Origin: Acidobacteriota bacterium
GTDB lineage: Bacteria > Acidobacteriota > Terriglobia > Terriglobales > Acidobacteriaceae
DNA: 64,000 nt
Direction of reading: 5' to 3'
NCBI GenBank assembly: GCA_021778315.1
Contig: JAJYCQ010000007.1
Span: 1-64,000 of the forward strand
Shown here in pieces: positions 17,993-26,333 of this stretch. Made by a program: the position numbers and the translations under genes. The notes under the pieces are model-generated. The model was not told the DNA's origin. It saw only the letters and a list, made by a program, of their open reading frames with translations, and made no database searches. Position 1 is the first letter of the stretch. Each line of letters begins with the position of its first letter.

Positions 17993-18916
17993 TCATAACG
18001 TAATCATCACCACCGCCGCCAGTGCAGCGATCATCCCTGCCGCCTGCCGTCTGGTAGGCTGCTCCTTCAGATACCACGCCGCCAGCAGAATCGTCCCTGC
18101 CGGATACAAACTCGCGACTACCGATGCCACATCCAACCTGCCCAGTCGCGCCGCCACGAGAAAGAGCATATTTCCCCCGGTATCAAGCAGCGCCACACCC
18201 GCCGCCCACCACAACACCGTCTTCCTGAACCATTGTCCCGGGTGCCCCACATTTTGCGTTTTAGGTGTGGGTTGAGGCTGCGACCGTGACCCCGCCAGAC
18301 CCATGACCGCGAGGATCAGCAGGCACAGCGTGATGCTGCTCGCCCTAGCAATCGCCATCGGCATCACGAGTCCCAGCGGACTCGCCATCTTCAGCGCCAC
18401 AAAATAAATTCCAAACGCCACGCCCGCAAAGATCGACAGCACCATCGTGCTGCTCGATTCGCCCACGCTCTCCGGCGAATCCCCAGCCGCGATCAGCCAG
18501 ATCGCCCCGCCCGCCAGCACAAACCCCGCCAGACGCATCGCCCCCGGAGCCCCCTCCATCCAACTTGACACCACCGCTGGAATGGCCGCCGCCAGCAACC
18601 CGCTTACCGCCGCCGAAACGCCCATCCCGCCCCTGCTCAGTGCCATATAAAACGCCACCACGCCCAGAGATCCGGTCACACCTCCAACCATCGCCCAGAG
18701 TACGGGTGCCCCATGCGGCAGAACGGCATGTTGCCCCCACAGTGTCGCCAGCAGCAGGCTCAGGCTGATCGCATGAGCCAGGATGACGAACCGAATCGCT
18801 CCGGGCACACGTCCTCCCGCGGCCTTTACCCCCATGCCGCCGGAAAAATCACCGCCGCCCCAGGAGGCGGCGGCAGCGAGCGCAATCAGCGCGTTCTTGT
18901 GGATCTCAAACCCCAT
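17993..18916 (-). CDS. EamA/DMT-family transporter with repeat-derived insert
   Basis: A 307-residue drug/metabolite exporter-like protein with about ten membrane segments in two EamA-type halves (first half LIALAAAASWGGGDFSGG; C-terminal half TVLWWAAGVALLDTGGNMLFLVAA). Around residues 214-227 a hydrophilic loop PTPKTQNVGHPGQ is encoded by a palindromic repeat element at 18240-18273 that also occurs in hisA. Substrate unknown. The start lies 3 nt after the VWFA gene stop at 18920, so the two may be co-transcribed. Confidence 0.82.
   Translation of the reverse strand: MGFEIHKNALIALAAAASWGGGDFSGGMGVKAAGGRVPGAIRFVILAHAISLSLLLATLWGQHAVLPHGAPVLWAMVGGVTGSLGVVAFYMALSRGGMGVSAAVSGLLAAAIPAVVSSWMEGAPGAMRLAGFVLAGGAIWLIAAGDSPESVGESSSTMVLSIFAGVAFGIYFVALKMASPLGLVMPMAIARASSITLCLLILAVMGLAGSRSQPQPTPKTQNVGHPGQWFRKTVLWWAAGVALLDTGGNMLFLVAARLGRLDVASVVASLYPAGTILLAAWYLKEQPTRRQAAGMIAALAAVVMITL
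18240..18273 (-). repeat. GGGTGCCCCA palindromic element inside EamA gene
   Basis: The element core GGGTGCCCCA is followed by a hairpin (CCCACA, loop, TGTGGG). On the gene strand it is read VGHPG. Copies at 22250 and 24021 share the CCGGGTGCCCCA border and have their own hairpin arms. Confidence 0.75.
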
Positions 18917-18919
18917 CGC

Positions 18920-20275
18920 CTACGGGGTTGCCGGTGCCGTCACCGGTGCTGCTCTCCGCCGGTTATCGGCAGCCGACGGATAGTAGCCGTCCTTGCAGGT
19001 GATCGTCAGCCCAGGCCTCATCACTCGTACCTCGGTGTGACGATAGGTCTCGTTATAAGGAGACTCATGCGTGTAATATCCCACCGTGTACTGTGCACGA
19101 ACCTCGTCGGTTATCCGCGCGAAGCTCTCCTCGATGCCCTTGGGCCGGAACTCAGGATCGGTCTGCCCTCCAGTCTCTGCGGTGTACTTCGGAAGTACAT
19201 CGTCGCGCATTGTCAACGGCAGATGGATCCGGTCAAGAAAGCCGAGGCCCGGTATCGCCGCATCGCCCACCAGCGTCGCCCATACGGTCACATTGTTGGT
19301 CAGCAGATACTTGATGACCTCTTTCTGACTCGCCTTGCTACCGTACTCCTTGCCATCCGAGATCACATACACAATGCGCCGCCGGTCAGGACTGGCCTTA
19401 GCCGCCTCCTGCGCCGCCATCAAGATCGCATCGTTCAGCGTATGAAACTCGCGAGGAACCGTGAACGACATATTGCCTGCGGAGTGCCCCGGATCGATAA
19501 CGCCGTCGACCGGCTCATTATTGATCACCGAACCGTGTGACAGCGGCCCTGTCATCCCCATCAATGGATCGCGCCCCACGCCCTTCGACCTCTCCAGCAC
19601 CGCACCAAGGCGTGCACTCTGCGCCGCCGTGAAGCCTGTCTGCTTGGTCACGCCGTTGTTATACGTGAACACCGACACCTCGTCGTAGGGCGTAAATGCT
19701 CCCTGCAACGCACTCAGCGAGGCATTGATCTTCTCCATCGTGTCGTGCGTCACGCTCTGGTCAATCACCAGGGCTACGGACAACGGAAACGGATCCGCAG
19801 TAAACAGTCTCAACTGCTGACGTAGACCATTCTCATACACCCGCACATCCCGCCAAGTGATCCCCGGGACCAGGCGGCCCTTCGAGTCCTTCACCGTGAA
19901 CGGAATCTGGTGAAACTGCACATTCACCGACAGCCTGTTCGCCGCACTCGCGGTCGATTCCGGCGGAGGTCCCTGATCTTCCTGCGCTGCCTGCGGAGTG
20001 GGCGCTGGAGCCGCGGGTAGAGCACCACCCGGCGTCACTCCGCCATTCCCGCTTGTCGCTTCATCGGGTGCCACTGGGGCTGACGGCAACGCTGGAGCCA
20101 CGGGCCGGATCGACTTCAGATTCGGGAGCGTCTGCGGCACAGGTGCATCTGGTACGTTCTGCTGTGTCGGCTGTGCATTCGTCGCCGGAGTTCCTTGTCC
20201 GTTCGCCGGACTTCCTGCCGCAGCCAGTGCCAGCACCAATCCGCCCACCCACATCATTTGCTTTCCCAACGTCAT
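18920..20275 (-). CDS. Exported VWFA-related protein (acidobacterial type)
   Basis: A 451-residue exported protein. The signal peptide (about 1-26) is followed by a Pro/Ala/Gln-rich linker to about residue 110. A domain with VNVQFHQIPFTVKDSKGRLVPGI precedes a von Willebrand A fold (PLSVALVIDQS; the MIDAS reads DQSVT rather than strict DxSxS). RIVYVISDGKEYGSK and VRAQYTVGYYTHESPYNETYRHTEVRV are blocks shared with the protein at 20632. Function is unknown; VWFA domains usually mediate protein contacts. It is divergent from its paralogue across a 356-bp gap. Confidence 0.78.
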   Translation of the reverse strand: MTLGKQMMWVGGLVLALAAAGSPANGQGTPATNAQPTQQNVPDAPVPQTLPNLKSIRPVAPALPSAPVAPDEATSGNGGVTPGGALPAAPAPTPQAAQEDQGPPPESTASAANRLSVNVQFHQIPFTVKDSKGRLVPGITWRDVRVYENGLRQQLRLFTADPFPLSVALVIDQSVTHDTMEKINASLSALQGAFTPYDEVSVFTYNNGVTKQTGFTAAQSARLGAVLERSKGVGRDPLMGMTGPLSHGSVINNEPVDGVIDPGHSAGNMSFTVPREFHTLNDAILMAAQEAAKASPDRRRIVYVISDGKEYGSKASQKEVIKYLLTNNVTVWATLVGDAAIPGLGFLDRIHLPLTMRDDVLPKYTAETGGQTDPEFRPKGIEESFARITDEVRAQYTVGYYTHESPYNETYRHTEVRVMRPGLTITCKDGYYPSAADNRRRAAPVTAPATP

Positions 20276-20631
20276 CCCTCATCCTCTTTCGCGAGCATCA
20301 GGCAGCACCACCTCTGGACCTGCAACAAGGAGTCTTTAGCCTTTCGCTAAGCCCAACTCCTTCGCACTCCAGCGGCGGCGCGGCGCGCAACGCATCCTCT
20401 AGAGACTACCAGCGCGGAGCCGCCCCCGCATCACTCTTCGACTTCTTCCATCCCGGAGGTTCCCCTCCTCTCACTCTGACGCGTAACCCACCCACTTCGT
20501 TGCGCCCCATCCTCCGGGAGCTCTCTGCCCGCTTGCCTACGCTCATCCACCCCGTCCTCAGCCTCTCGAGGAAAATAAAGCCACACCCTTGCTGTCGCCA
20601 AAATACCCTGCAATAGCGTCTAATAGTGCAT
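20276..20631. promoter_or_regulatory. Divergent intergenic region between VWFA genes
   Basis: A 356-bp gene-free stretch separates two divergently transcribed VWFA genes and must hold both promoters. I saw no clear -35/-10 pair, repeat array or hairpin. Weak ORFs crossing it have Pro/Ser/Arg-rich products and look non-coding. Confidence 0.45.
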
Positions 20632-21699
20632 ATGCGTCTGGTCTCTGTGCGCCGTTTTTCTCCTCTCCCGCTCGCACTCGTGCTCGCCTCCGCCACGGCT
20701 CTCCGCGCTCAGGAGGCCCCGTCCCCCGACGCCCCTCCTCCCCCCAGCAAGGCCGCTCCCCAGCAGGAGCACGTCGGCCACGCCAACGAAACCCTCAATC
20801 TCAACGTCAACCTCGTCGACGCCTACTTCTCCGTCCGCGACAAGAACGGCTACGTCGCCGGCCTCGGCAAAGAAGATTGCCAAGTCTACGAGGACAACAA
20901 GCTCCAGACCATCAAAAACCTCACCCAGGAGAAAAATCTCCCTCTCACCATCGGTATCCTCCTCGACACCAGCGGCAGCCAGCAGAACGTTCTCCCCCTC
21001 GAGCAGGAGTCCGGAGCGCGCTTCCTCAAAGAGGTCCTCACCCCCAAGGACGAGGCCTTCCTCATCTCCTTCGACGTCAACGTAGACCTGCTCTCCGACT
21101 ACACCAACAGTCCCCGCGAGCTCACCCGCGCCATCAACCAGGCTTCCATCAACACCGCCAGCTCCTCCGCCGGAATCCCCGGCATCGGCGGCGGCCCCAT
21201 GCCCACTAGCAATCCCCGCGGAACCCTGCTCTACGACGCCGTCTACCTCGCCGCCCACGACAAGCTCAACTCCCAGACCGGCCGCAAAATCATCGTCATC
21301 CTCACCGACGGCGGCGACCAGGGTTCTCAGGAAACCCTCAAGTCCGCCTCCGAAGCCGCCCAGAAGGCCAACAGCATCGTCTACGTCATCCTCATCGCCG
21401 ACCACGCCTTCGGCGGAGCCTTTGGCAGTCCCTTCAACGGCAAAGCCCAGATGGAGCAGCTAGCCCGCGAGACCGGTGGCCGCGTCATCGACGTAGGCAA
21501 CAACGGCCGCCGCCTCGAAGACGCCTTCGACCAGATCCAGGACGAACTCCGCACCCAATACCTCCTCAGCTACACCCCCGCCAACACCACCGCCGACGGC
21601 AAATACCGCAAGCTCGAAATCGACTGCGGCAAGGGCAACACCGTTCAGGCCCGCAAAGGCTACTACGCCATCACCGGCGACGCCGACCCCGACAACTAG
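20632..21699 (+). CDS. Exported VWFA-related protein (acidobacterial type)
   Basis: A 355-residue exported protein with a signal peptide ending ALRAQ. An N-terminal domain (LNVNLVDAYFSVRDKNGYVAGLGKEDCQVYED) precedes a VWFA domain with a classical MIDAS DTSGS, GTLLYDAVYLA and KIIVILTDGGDQGS. The C-terminal block LRTQYLLSYTPANTTADGKYRKLEI is shared with the paralogue at 18920. ATG 20632 is preferred to GTG 20626; neither has a strong Shine-Dalgarno. Function is unknown. Confidence 0.8.
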   Translation: MRLVSVRRFSPLPLALVLASATALRAQEAPSPDAPPPPSKAAPQQEHVGHANETLNLNVNLVDAYFSVRDKNGYVAGLGKEDCQVYEDNKLQTIKNLTQEKNLPLTIGILLDTSGSQQNVLPLEQESGARFLKEVLTPKDEAFLISFDVNVDLLSDYTNSPRELTRAINQASINTASSSAGIPGIGGGPMPTSNPRGTLLYDAVYLAAHDKLNSQTGRKIIVILTDGGDQGSQETLKSASEAAQKANSIVYVILIADHAFGGAFGSPFNGKAQMEQLARETGGRVIDVGNNGRRLEDAFDQIQDELRTQYLLSYTPANTTADGKYRKLEIDCGKGNTVQARKGYYAITGDADPDN

Positions 21700-21728
21700 C
21701 CGCTACGCCCCCCATCAGCGCATCTGCA

Positions 21729-21838
21729 TTGCCGTTGCCTTTGCTCTCTCCCACACCCAACCAAACTCTCGTCATCCTAGAGCGAAGCGAAGGACCACTG
21801 TATTGGCTGTTGCTGTTGCTTTTGCCGTTGCCCTTAGC
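21729..21838 (-). repeat. Hexamer arrays plus AGCGAAGCGAAGGA element (reverse)
   Basis: The complement reads as GCAANN hexamers (21805-21838 and 21729-21745) flanking an element at 21771-21799 that reads TCCTTCGCTTCGCTCT followed by AGGATGAC. The same composite occurs at 39736, 44545 and 57540. It fills most of the gap between the VWFA gene and hisA. Confidence 0.7.
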
Positions 21839-21850
21839 TCTCGTCCCCTC

Positions 21851-22618
21851 CTAAGCCTCCATCGCCCCTGAATACACCGCCATCCCCGCCACGGCATCCA
21901 CTCCCATCGCATCCAGCGCCTCCACCTCGCTCATCGCCTTGATCCCTCCCGCCACAATCAATTGCCGCGCCGTAGTCGACCTAAGAATGGCAGCCACATC
22001 CAGAGGAAACCCCTGCATCGTCCCCTCCGTATCGACATGCGTATACAGAAACGCCGAGCAGCAATCCTCCAGCCACGTCACCGCCTCCTCCGGCCCCAGC
22101 TCCACCTGCTCCTTCCACCCCCGCACCGCCACCTTCCCCCCCTTCGTGTCCACCGAGAAGCACAGCGCCTCCTCCCCCAGCGCCTTCTTCAACCCCTCCG
22201 CAAACTCCAGCCGAATCACCTTATGCCGCCGCTTCTTTGCCACCAATCCGGGTGCCCCATGTCTCGATTCTGAGACGTGGGTTTCCACCGAGTTCTCCAT
22301 CGAGTCCTCCACCTCCGGCCCAAACAAGCTCGACCCATAGATCACCCTCTTCGCCCCGGCCTCCAGCAGCCTCCGCCCGTCCTCGGCGGTCCGCAGACCA
22401 CCTCCCACCTGGCATGGCAGCCGCTTGCAGATCATCTCGATCAGCTCCCGGTTGTCGCCCTGCCGCATCGCCGCATCCAGGTCGATCAACTGCACCAGCG
22501 GATACTTCGAGAACCGCTCAATCCAATAATCGAAGTCATCAAACGAGAGCTTCAGCTTCTCTCCCTGCACCAACTGCACAATCCGCCCACCCATCAAATC
22601 AATCGAAGGAATCAACAT
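21851..22618 (-). CDS. hisA: Phosphoribosyl-formimino-AICAR-P isomerase with repeat-derived insert
   Basis: A 255-residue (beta-alpha)8 isomerase of histidine biosynthesis (ProFAR to PRFAR). The N-terminal IPSIDLMGGRIVQL carries the catalytic Asp7. QVGGGLRTAED and a second phosphate loop LIVAGGIKAMSEVEALDAMG are present, and the second catalytic Asp is probably Asp157 in CFSVDTKGG. Residues about 105-130 form an extra loop whose part ETHVSESRHGAPG is encoded by a palindromic repeat (22250-22283). It is separated from hisF by an insertion of about 1.9 kb with opposite-strand genes, so it may need its own promoter. Confidence 0.88.
   Translation of the reverse strand: MLIPSIDLMGGRIVQLVQGEKLKLSFDDFDYWIERFSKYPLVQLIDLDAAMRQGDNRELIEMICKRLPCQVGGGLRTAEDGRRLLEAGAKRVIYGSSLFGPEVEDSMENSVETHVSESRHGAPGLVAKKRRHKVIRLEFAEGLKKALGEEALCFSVDTKGGKVAVRGWKEQVELGPEEAVTWLEDCCSAFLYTHVDTEGTMQGFPLDVAAILRSTTARQLIVAGGIKAMSEVEALDAMGVDAVAGMAVYSGAMEA
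22250..22283 (-). repeat. GGGTGCCCCA palindromic element inside hisA
   Basis: The core GGGTGCCCCA leads into a 10-bp hairpin (CCCATGTCTC with GAGACGTGGG, one wobble pair). It is in frame in hisA, read HGAPG on the gene strand, a different reading frame from the copy in the transporter at 18240. Confidence 0.75.
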
Positions 22619-22752
22619 CCCTCTATCTTCTCAAATTGCGGCTAGACACCGAAATTCACCAACCCCGCTGGGGCAAAGTGTACGATTATTTTTGTTTCGT
22701 GAGTCGGTTCGTTGATGGCTATGCAGGTGGAATCTCTGGGGGGACTTAAGAA

Positions 22753-22995
22753 ATGACTTGGGCGCAGAGAACTGGGTTGGTTTCGGCAATTCTCGGGGCC
22801 ATTGGCACAATAATTATGTTCCGCTATAGCTATGCCCTTCAATCACTAGAAGGCGGAGTTTTCGGAAGTCCCGAGATAACAGAATGCAATAACCGCATTA
22901 ACGCCGAAAACCGCCGCCGTCACAGTTGGCAAAGAATAGGGCTTGGAGTTCTTTGCTTCAGCTTCTTCGTTCAAGCTGTCGCGTCTGTGCTCTAG
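22753..22995 (+). CDS. Small two-helix membrane protein in insertion region
   Basis: An 80-residue protein from ATG 22753, preceded by GGGGGGAC and AAG. Two hydrophobic segments are LVSAILGAIGTIIMFRYSY and IGLGVLCFSFFVQAVASVL, with a polar middle (EITECNNRINAENRRRHSW). It lies on the plus strand within a stretch of clearly lower GC, opposite to the his genes on both sides. No family is recognised. Confidence 0.6.
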   Translation: MTWAQRTGLVSAILGAIGTIIMFRYSYALQSLEGGVFGSPEITECNNRINAENRRRHSWQRIGLGVLCFSFFVQAVASVL

Positions 22996-23035
22996 GGCGC
23001 AGCGGGGTATACGGATTACTTCACGGGAGGAAGGA

Positions 23036-23626
23036 ATGTCTTGGCTTCGACACCTATTGCAGCCATCTACCAAGCCAACAGAGGTTAAGGGCCATTCTCG
23101 GTCTGGGCTGGGGTCGCAATCTATGCCCACCATTAAGTTCGATCCTTCAACAGTGAGCAAGAGCGCCAAAGCAAACCTACGAAGAAATATCGGCTTGCTT
23201 GACGATATCGAGAAAAAACAAGTCAAACAGATTTATGAGCTTGCTTTGCGTTCATCGGTGTGCGGGGATTTGCACTTGTTCTGTACAGAACTAATGAACA
23301 TGAACATCGAAGGAATGACCACAGGACGGGCGGCTGAAATCGGACGATCCCTGAGAAACAAAGCGAAGGCGATAATTGATCGAGAACGCCAAGCCTCCCT
23401 TGGAATCACTCATGCAAAATGGATGTATCCGAACGCCCCCTGCATGAAAGATCCAAAGCACCCAACAGCCGCAGACGTTCAACAGGATTCTGCCCACCGC
23501 TCAGCCAACGGAGAAAAATATGAAATCAGTAAGGGCTTATTTTTAGATGGCAAGTGGACATGGCCCGGCGTTGAGGATGGATGTAGATGTTGTTCGAGAT
23601 CAGTCTTGCCATGGTCGGAGGAGTAA
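23036..23626 (+). CDS. Unknown protein, C-terminus resembles phage head-morphogenesis (gp7/Mu F-like) domain
   Basis: A 196-residue protein. ATG 23036 has a strong Shine-Dalgarno (GGAGGAAGGA). The N-terminal half is helical (SAKANLRRNIGLLDDIEKKQVKQ). The C-terminal part HRSANGEKYEISKGLFLDG, then WTWPGVEDGCRCCSR, resembles the H-x-x-NGK ... PG ... CRC pattern of SPP1 gp7/Mu F-type minor head proteins. This is a pattern match by eye; no other phage gene is nearby. Base composition is AT-richer than neighbours, suggesting transfer. Confidence 0.5.
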   Translation: MSWLRHLLQPSTKPTEVKGHSRSGLGSQSMPTIKFDPSTVSKSAKANLRRNIGLLDDIEKKQVKQIYELALRSSVCGDLHLFCTELMNMNIEGMTTGRAAEIGRSLRNKAKAIIDRERQASLGITHAKWMYPNAPCMKDPKHPTAADVQQDSAHRSANGEKYEISKGLFLDGKWTWPGVEDGCRCCSRSVLPWSEE

Positions 23627-23662
23627 GAGCACGATATGCCATGAGTCCCGACCAAATGCCCA

Positions 23663-23983
23663 TCATTCGGGTTTCAGCACGTCAAAGATCAACCATCCAT
23701 CTACCTCACGTATCACTCTAGAGTGGGAGTTTAATCGGCCATCGATAAGCACAGCGCCACGGCGATCGACAATCCTTACATCGGTAATGCCTTGGAGGTC
23801 CCTTGCGGTTCCACCAAACCAACGTATTGTCGATGGACGACGACCTGTGCTTTCCCTGCCATCAACACCGCGAAGAACAATATCCGGCTCATGTGTTATT
23901 TCAACAGTCTGCGCCGTATTTTTTCTGGGCTTGATACCGGCAGTGGAATTGCTAACAAGAGCTATTTCAACGATGGTTTGCAT
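23663..23983 (-). CDS. Unknown protein in insertion region
   Basis: A 106-residue soluble protein starting at ATG 23983 (MQTIVEIALVSNSTAG). The middle (DIVLRGVDGRESTGRRPSTI) and end (VIREVDGWLIFDVLKPE) look like a compact alpha/beta domain. The frame extends to 24031, but that extension is encoded by the GGGTGCCCCA element at 24021 (read MGHPG), so the shorter start is preferred. The Shine-Dalgarno is weak. Family and function are unknown. Confidence 0.5.
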   Translation of the reverse strand: MQTIVEIALVSNSTAGIKPRKNTAQTVEITHEPDIVLRGVDGRESTGRRPSTIRWFGGTARDLQGITDVRIVDRRGAVLIDGRLNSHSRVIREVDGWLIFDVLKPE

Positions 23984-24020
23984 GGTCCATTTTACTCTGA
24001 TACAGAAAAATCTCCGCCCC

Positions 24021-24060
24021 GGGTGCCCCATTCATGACGGTTCCATCGTCATGGGTGGGG
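24021..24060. repeat. GGGTGCCCCA palindromic element (intergenic copy)
   Basis: The core GGGTGCCCCA is followed by an imperfect hairpin: CATGACG pairs with CGTCATG and the outer CCCCA with TGGGG. It shows the full element outside a conserved gene. Confidence 0.7.
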
Positions 24061-24145
24061 TGATGAGGCCAGTCCAGCCACTAGATCACCCATACCCACC
24101 CACCCAGCACCACCCCGCAAAACCCCTCGCCTGTGCAAAACCTTG

Positions 24146-24355
24146 TCAAGCCCACTCAGCCCCTAAACCGCACATTCCAAACCAAATAGACTTGGCATAG
24201 TTACCCCACGCAGCGGCGTAAAATTGAATCAGGGTTAAAACGAACAACGGAGTAACCCAGCCAACACGCAAGCAAACCAGCTTCGAAGACACTCCGTCAG
24301 GCGACGATTCAATCAGATCGTCCCCTAAGTCCAATGTTTTGAATATTTTGCCCAT
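24146..24355 (-). CDS. Possible small membrane protein in insertion region
   Basis: A 69-residue ORF from ATG 24355, with AAAGG a few bases ahead. An acidic start (KTLDLGDDLIESSPDG) precedes hydrophobic stretches VGWVTPLFVLTLIQFYAAAW and SIWFGMCGLG. It lies in the AT-richer block. It could be real or chance. Confidence 0.35.
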   Translation of the reverse strand: MGKIFKTLDLGDDLIESSPDGVSSKLVCLRVGWVTPLFVLTLIQFYAAAWGNYAKSIWFGMCGLGAEWA

Positions 24356-24449
24356 AAAGCCTTTAGATGGAATATTTTGAAGGCACAAATGTCTGTAAGT
24401 CACTCATTCCAGAGATCAGGCCATTTTAGGGGGGGAGGGGGGGTACCCC

Positions 24450-24475
24450 ACCTAATCCCTGTTCCCTAATCCCTC
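24450..24475 (-). repeat. GGGATTA-type heptamer array (reverse)
   Basis: The complement reads AGGGATTA, GGGAACA and GGGATTA, so the unit order is A-B-A. It sits directly beyond the hisF stop, at the border of the AT-richer insertion, and follows a run of G at 24429-24442. Confidence 0.8.
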
Positions 24476-24479
24476 GCCG

Positions 24480-25259
24480 CTAACAGGGGAGTCGCATGGG
24501 TACACCGGCCGCCGCCACCTCAGCCTTCAGCGCCCGCGAGTCGGTCACGCCGAAGTGGAAGATGCTGGCCGCCAGCGCCGCATCCGCCCTCCCCACCAGG
24601 AACACCTCGGCGAAGTGGGCCGCCGACCCCGCCCCCCCCGACGCGATCACCGGAATCTGCACCGCCTCCGACACCCTCCTCGTCAGCTCGCAGTCAAATC
24701 CTCCCCGCACCCCATCCGTGTCCATGCTGGTCAGCAGAATCTCCCCGGCCCCCCTGGCCTCCGCCTCCACAGCCCACTCAATCACCCTCAATCCAGTAAC
24801 TTTCCTTCCGCCCGAAACAAAAACCTCAGCGTCTCCAACAGGATCGCTCGATCCCTTTGCCCTCCGAGCATCGATCGCCACAATCACCGCTTGCGCTCCA
24901 AAGCTAGCGCCAATCTCCCCAATCAACTCAGGCCGAGCAATCGCACTCGAGTTGATGCTGACCTTATCTGCACCAGCATCGAACACCGCAGCAGCATCTT
25001 CCGCCGACCGAATTCCACCTCCAACAGTGAACGGAACGAACAGCTTCTCCGCAGTCCGCTTCACGGTCTCGAGCAGCGTTCCTCGCCCTTCATGCGTAGC
25101 TGTAATATCCAGCAGCACAATCTCATCCGCTCCTCCGCGAGCATGACGATGAGCCAGTTCCGCAGGATCTCCAGCATCCACAATGTCCACGAACTGCACG
25201 CCCTTCACGACGCGTCCTCCGCGAACGTCCAGGCAAGCGATGATGCGCTTCGTCAGCAT
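24480..25259 (-). CDS. hisF: Imidazole glycerol phosphate synthase, cyclase subunit
   Basis: A 259-residue (beta-alpha)8 cyclase which, with HisH, converts PRFAR to imidazole glycerol phosphate and [25 protein letters not shown] carries the catalytic Asp11 and VKG loop. [28 protein letters not shown] and [15 protein letters not shown] (second catalytic Asp) are typical. It abuts the unknown gene at 25260 with no gap. An A-B-A array lies just beyond its stop. Confidence 0.95.
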   Translation of the reverse strand: MLTKRIIACLDVRGGRVVKGVQFVDIVDAGDPAELAHRHARGGADEIVLLDITATHEGRGTLLETVKRTAEKLFVPFTVGGGIRSAEDAAAVFDAGADKVSINSSAIARPELIGEIGASFGAQAVIVAIDARRAKGSSDPVGDAEVFVSGGRKVTGLRVIEWAVEAEARGAGEILLTSMDTDGVRGGFDCELTRRVSEAVQIPVIASGGAGSAAHFAEVFLVGRADAALAASIFHFGVTDSRALKAEVAAAGVPMRLPC

Positions 25260-25691
25260 CTACGAGCTCACTCCCATGTTCATCACCGGACACTTCGCAA
25301 CCGAAGCCTCGCTACCACCAACCCGCCCAAACCCGAAGTCCTCCGTCCCCAGGAAGCTCATCTTGTGGTGCTTCGCCATTCCGCTAAGCTCGTTATGCAC
25401 CATATGCATCGCCATCTGGATAGCATGCACCGAGTCCGCACCGCCAGCAGGCGTAACGTGATCACGCCCGAGCGCGCTGATGCGATACGGACAAGCCCAA
25501 CCTTTGCCCTCGATGTGGAACGGCTTGGCGAAGCTAACCGTCAGCGTAGTAGTTTGCCCCTCATGCTCAAGGTCAATGAAGCGCTCAGCGATGATCTCGA
25601 ACGGGATCAGTTCGAGCCCAGTCCAGTTGGCCGCGGCGTCCGGCTTCACCATCTCTACTGTGCCATGTACGACTTCGCTCGTGTCTCTCAT
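25260..25691 (-). CDS. Unknown protein in his operon (DUF6968-like?)
   Basis: A 143-residue protein directly abutting hisF. A beta-rich N-terminal part (TTTLTVSFAKPFHIEGKGWACPYRISALG) leads to a helix (GGADSVHAIQMAMHMVHNELSG). The CPYRI...G.DSVHA pattern is reminiscent of DUF6968, but I could not confirm this. No membrane segment is seen. Placement between hisH and hisF, which work as one complex, implies co-expression but not a histidine role. Confidence 0.7.
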   Translation of the reverse strand: MRDTSEVVHGTVEMVKPDAAANWTGLELIPFEIIAERFIDLEHEGQTTTLTVSFAKPFHIEGKGWACPYRISALGRDHVTPAGGADSVHAIQMAMHMVHNELSGMAKHHKMSFLGTEDFGFGRVGGSEASVAKCPVMNMGVSS

Positions 25692-25721
25692 TGCGTGTCT
25701 CCTTACGTAGTCATCTCGATG

Positions 25722-26333
25722 CTACAGCGCGAGGAAGTTCCTCAACACCTGCAGTCCAGTTTCGGCCGACTTCTCCGGATGAAACTGCACCCCCATCACA
25801 TTGCCGCGCTCCACAGCCGCCGTAAACGCTCCACCATACATCGTCGTCGCAGCCGTATCCACAGACAGCGGAGCACGCCACGAATGCGTGTAGTACACGA
25901 AGCTTCCAGGCGTAATGCCCGCAAGCAGCCTGGAATCAGCGCGGATATCTTCCAGCGAGTTCCAGCCAACATGCGGAGACTTCAGATCAGCACCCTCGAA
26001 TGAAGCAGGGAATCGCTCGCACCGCCCGGCGAAGTGTCCAAGACCACGGGTCTCGGGTGCTTCGGTAGAGCCTTCGTAGAGCCATTGCAGGCCGACGCAG
26101 ATGCCGAGGAACGGAGTTCCATGACTGACGACGTCACGCGTAGCCTGCGTCAGCCCGAGATCTTCCAACAGTTGCGTAGACCGGAAGTGGCCTACGCCGG
26201 GGAGGACGATCTTGTTGGCGCGCAGTACGTCGGCGGGGGATTGGGTTACGACGATGTCGTTTGCATCAAGAAAACGCAGAGCCTTGACGACGCTCGTAAG
26301 ATTGCCCGCCTTGTAGTCGATGACTGCGATCAT
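25722..26333 (-). CDS. hisH: Imidazole glycerol phosphate synthase, glutaminase subunit
   Basis: A 203-residue class I glutamine amidotransferase supplying ammonia to HisF. It starts MIAVIDYKAGNLTSVVKAL and has the nucleophile Cys in FLGICVGLQWLYEGS, with GVQFHPEKS holding the catalytic His and Glu. ATG 26333 overlaps the end of the upstream small ORF by 4 nt (ATGA), suggesting translational coupling. The frame continues to 26459 but adds a tail that overlaps the other gene. Confidence 0.94.
   Translation of the reverse strand: MIAVIDYKAGNLTSVVKALRFLDANDIVVTQSPADVLRANKIVLPGVGHFRSTQLLEDLGLTQATRDVVSHGTPFLGICVGLQWLYEGSTEAPETRGLGHFAGRCERFPASFEGADLKSPHVGWNSLEDIRADSRLLAGITPGSFVYYTHSWRAPLSVDTAATTMYGGAFTAAVERGNVMGVQFHPEKSAETGLQVLRNFLAL

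Noticed and set aside
18704..18716. Another GGGTGCCCCA match in the transporter gene
   Set aside because: It matches the core, but there is no following hairpin with TGGG, and the encoded LPHGAPVLW fits a normal membrane loop. Left as chance.
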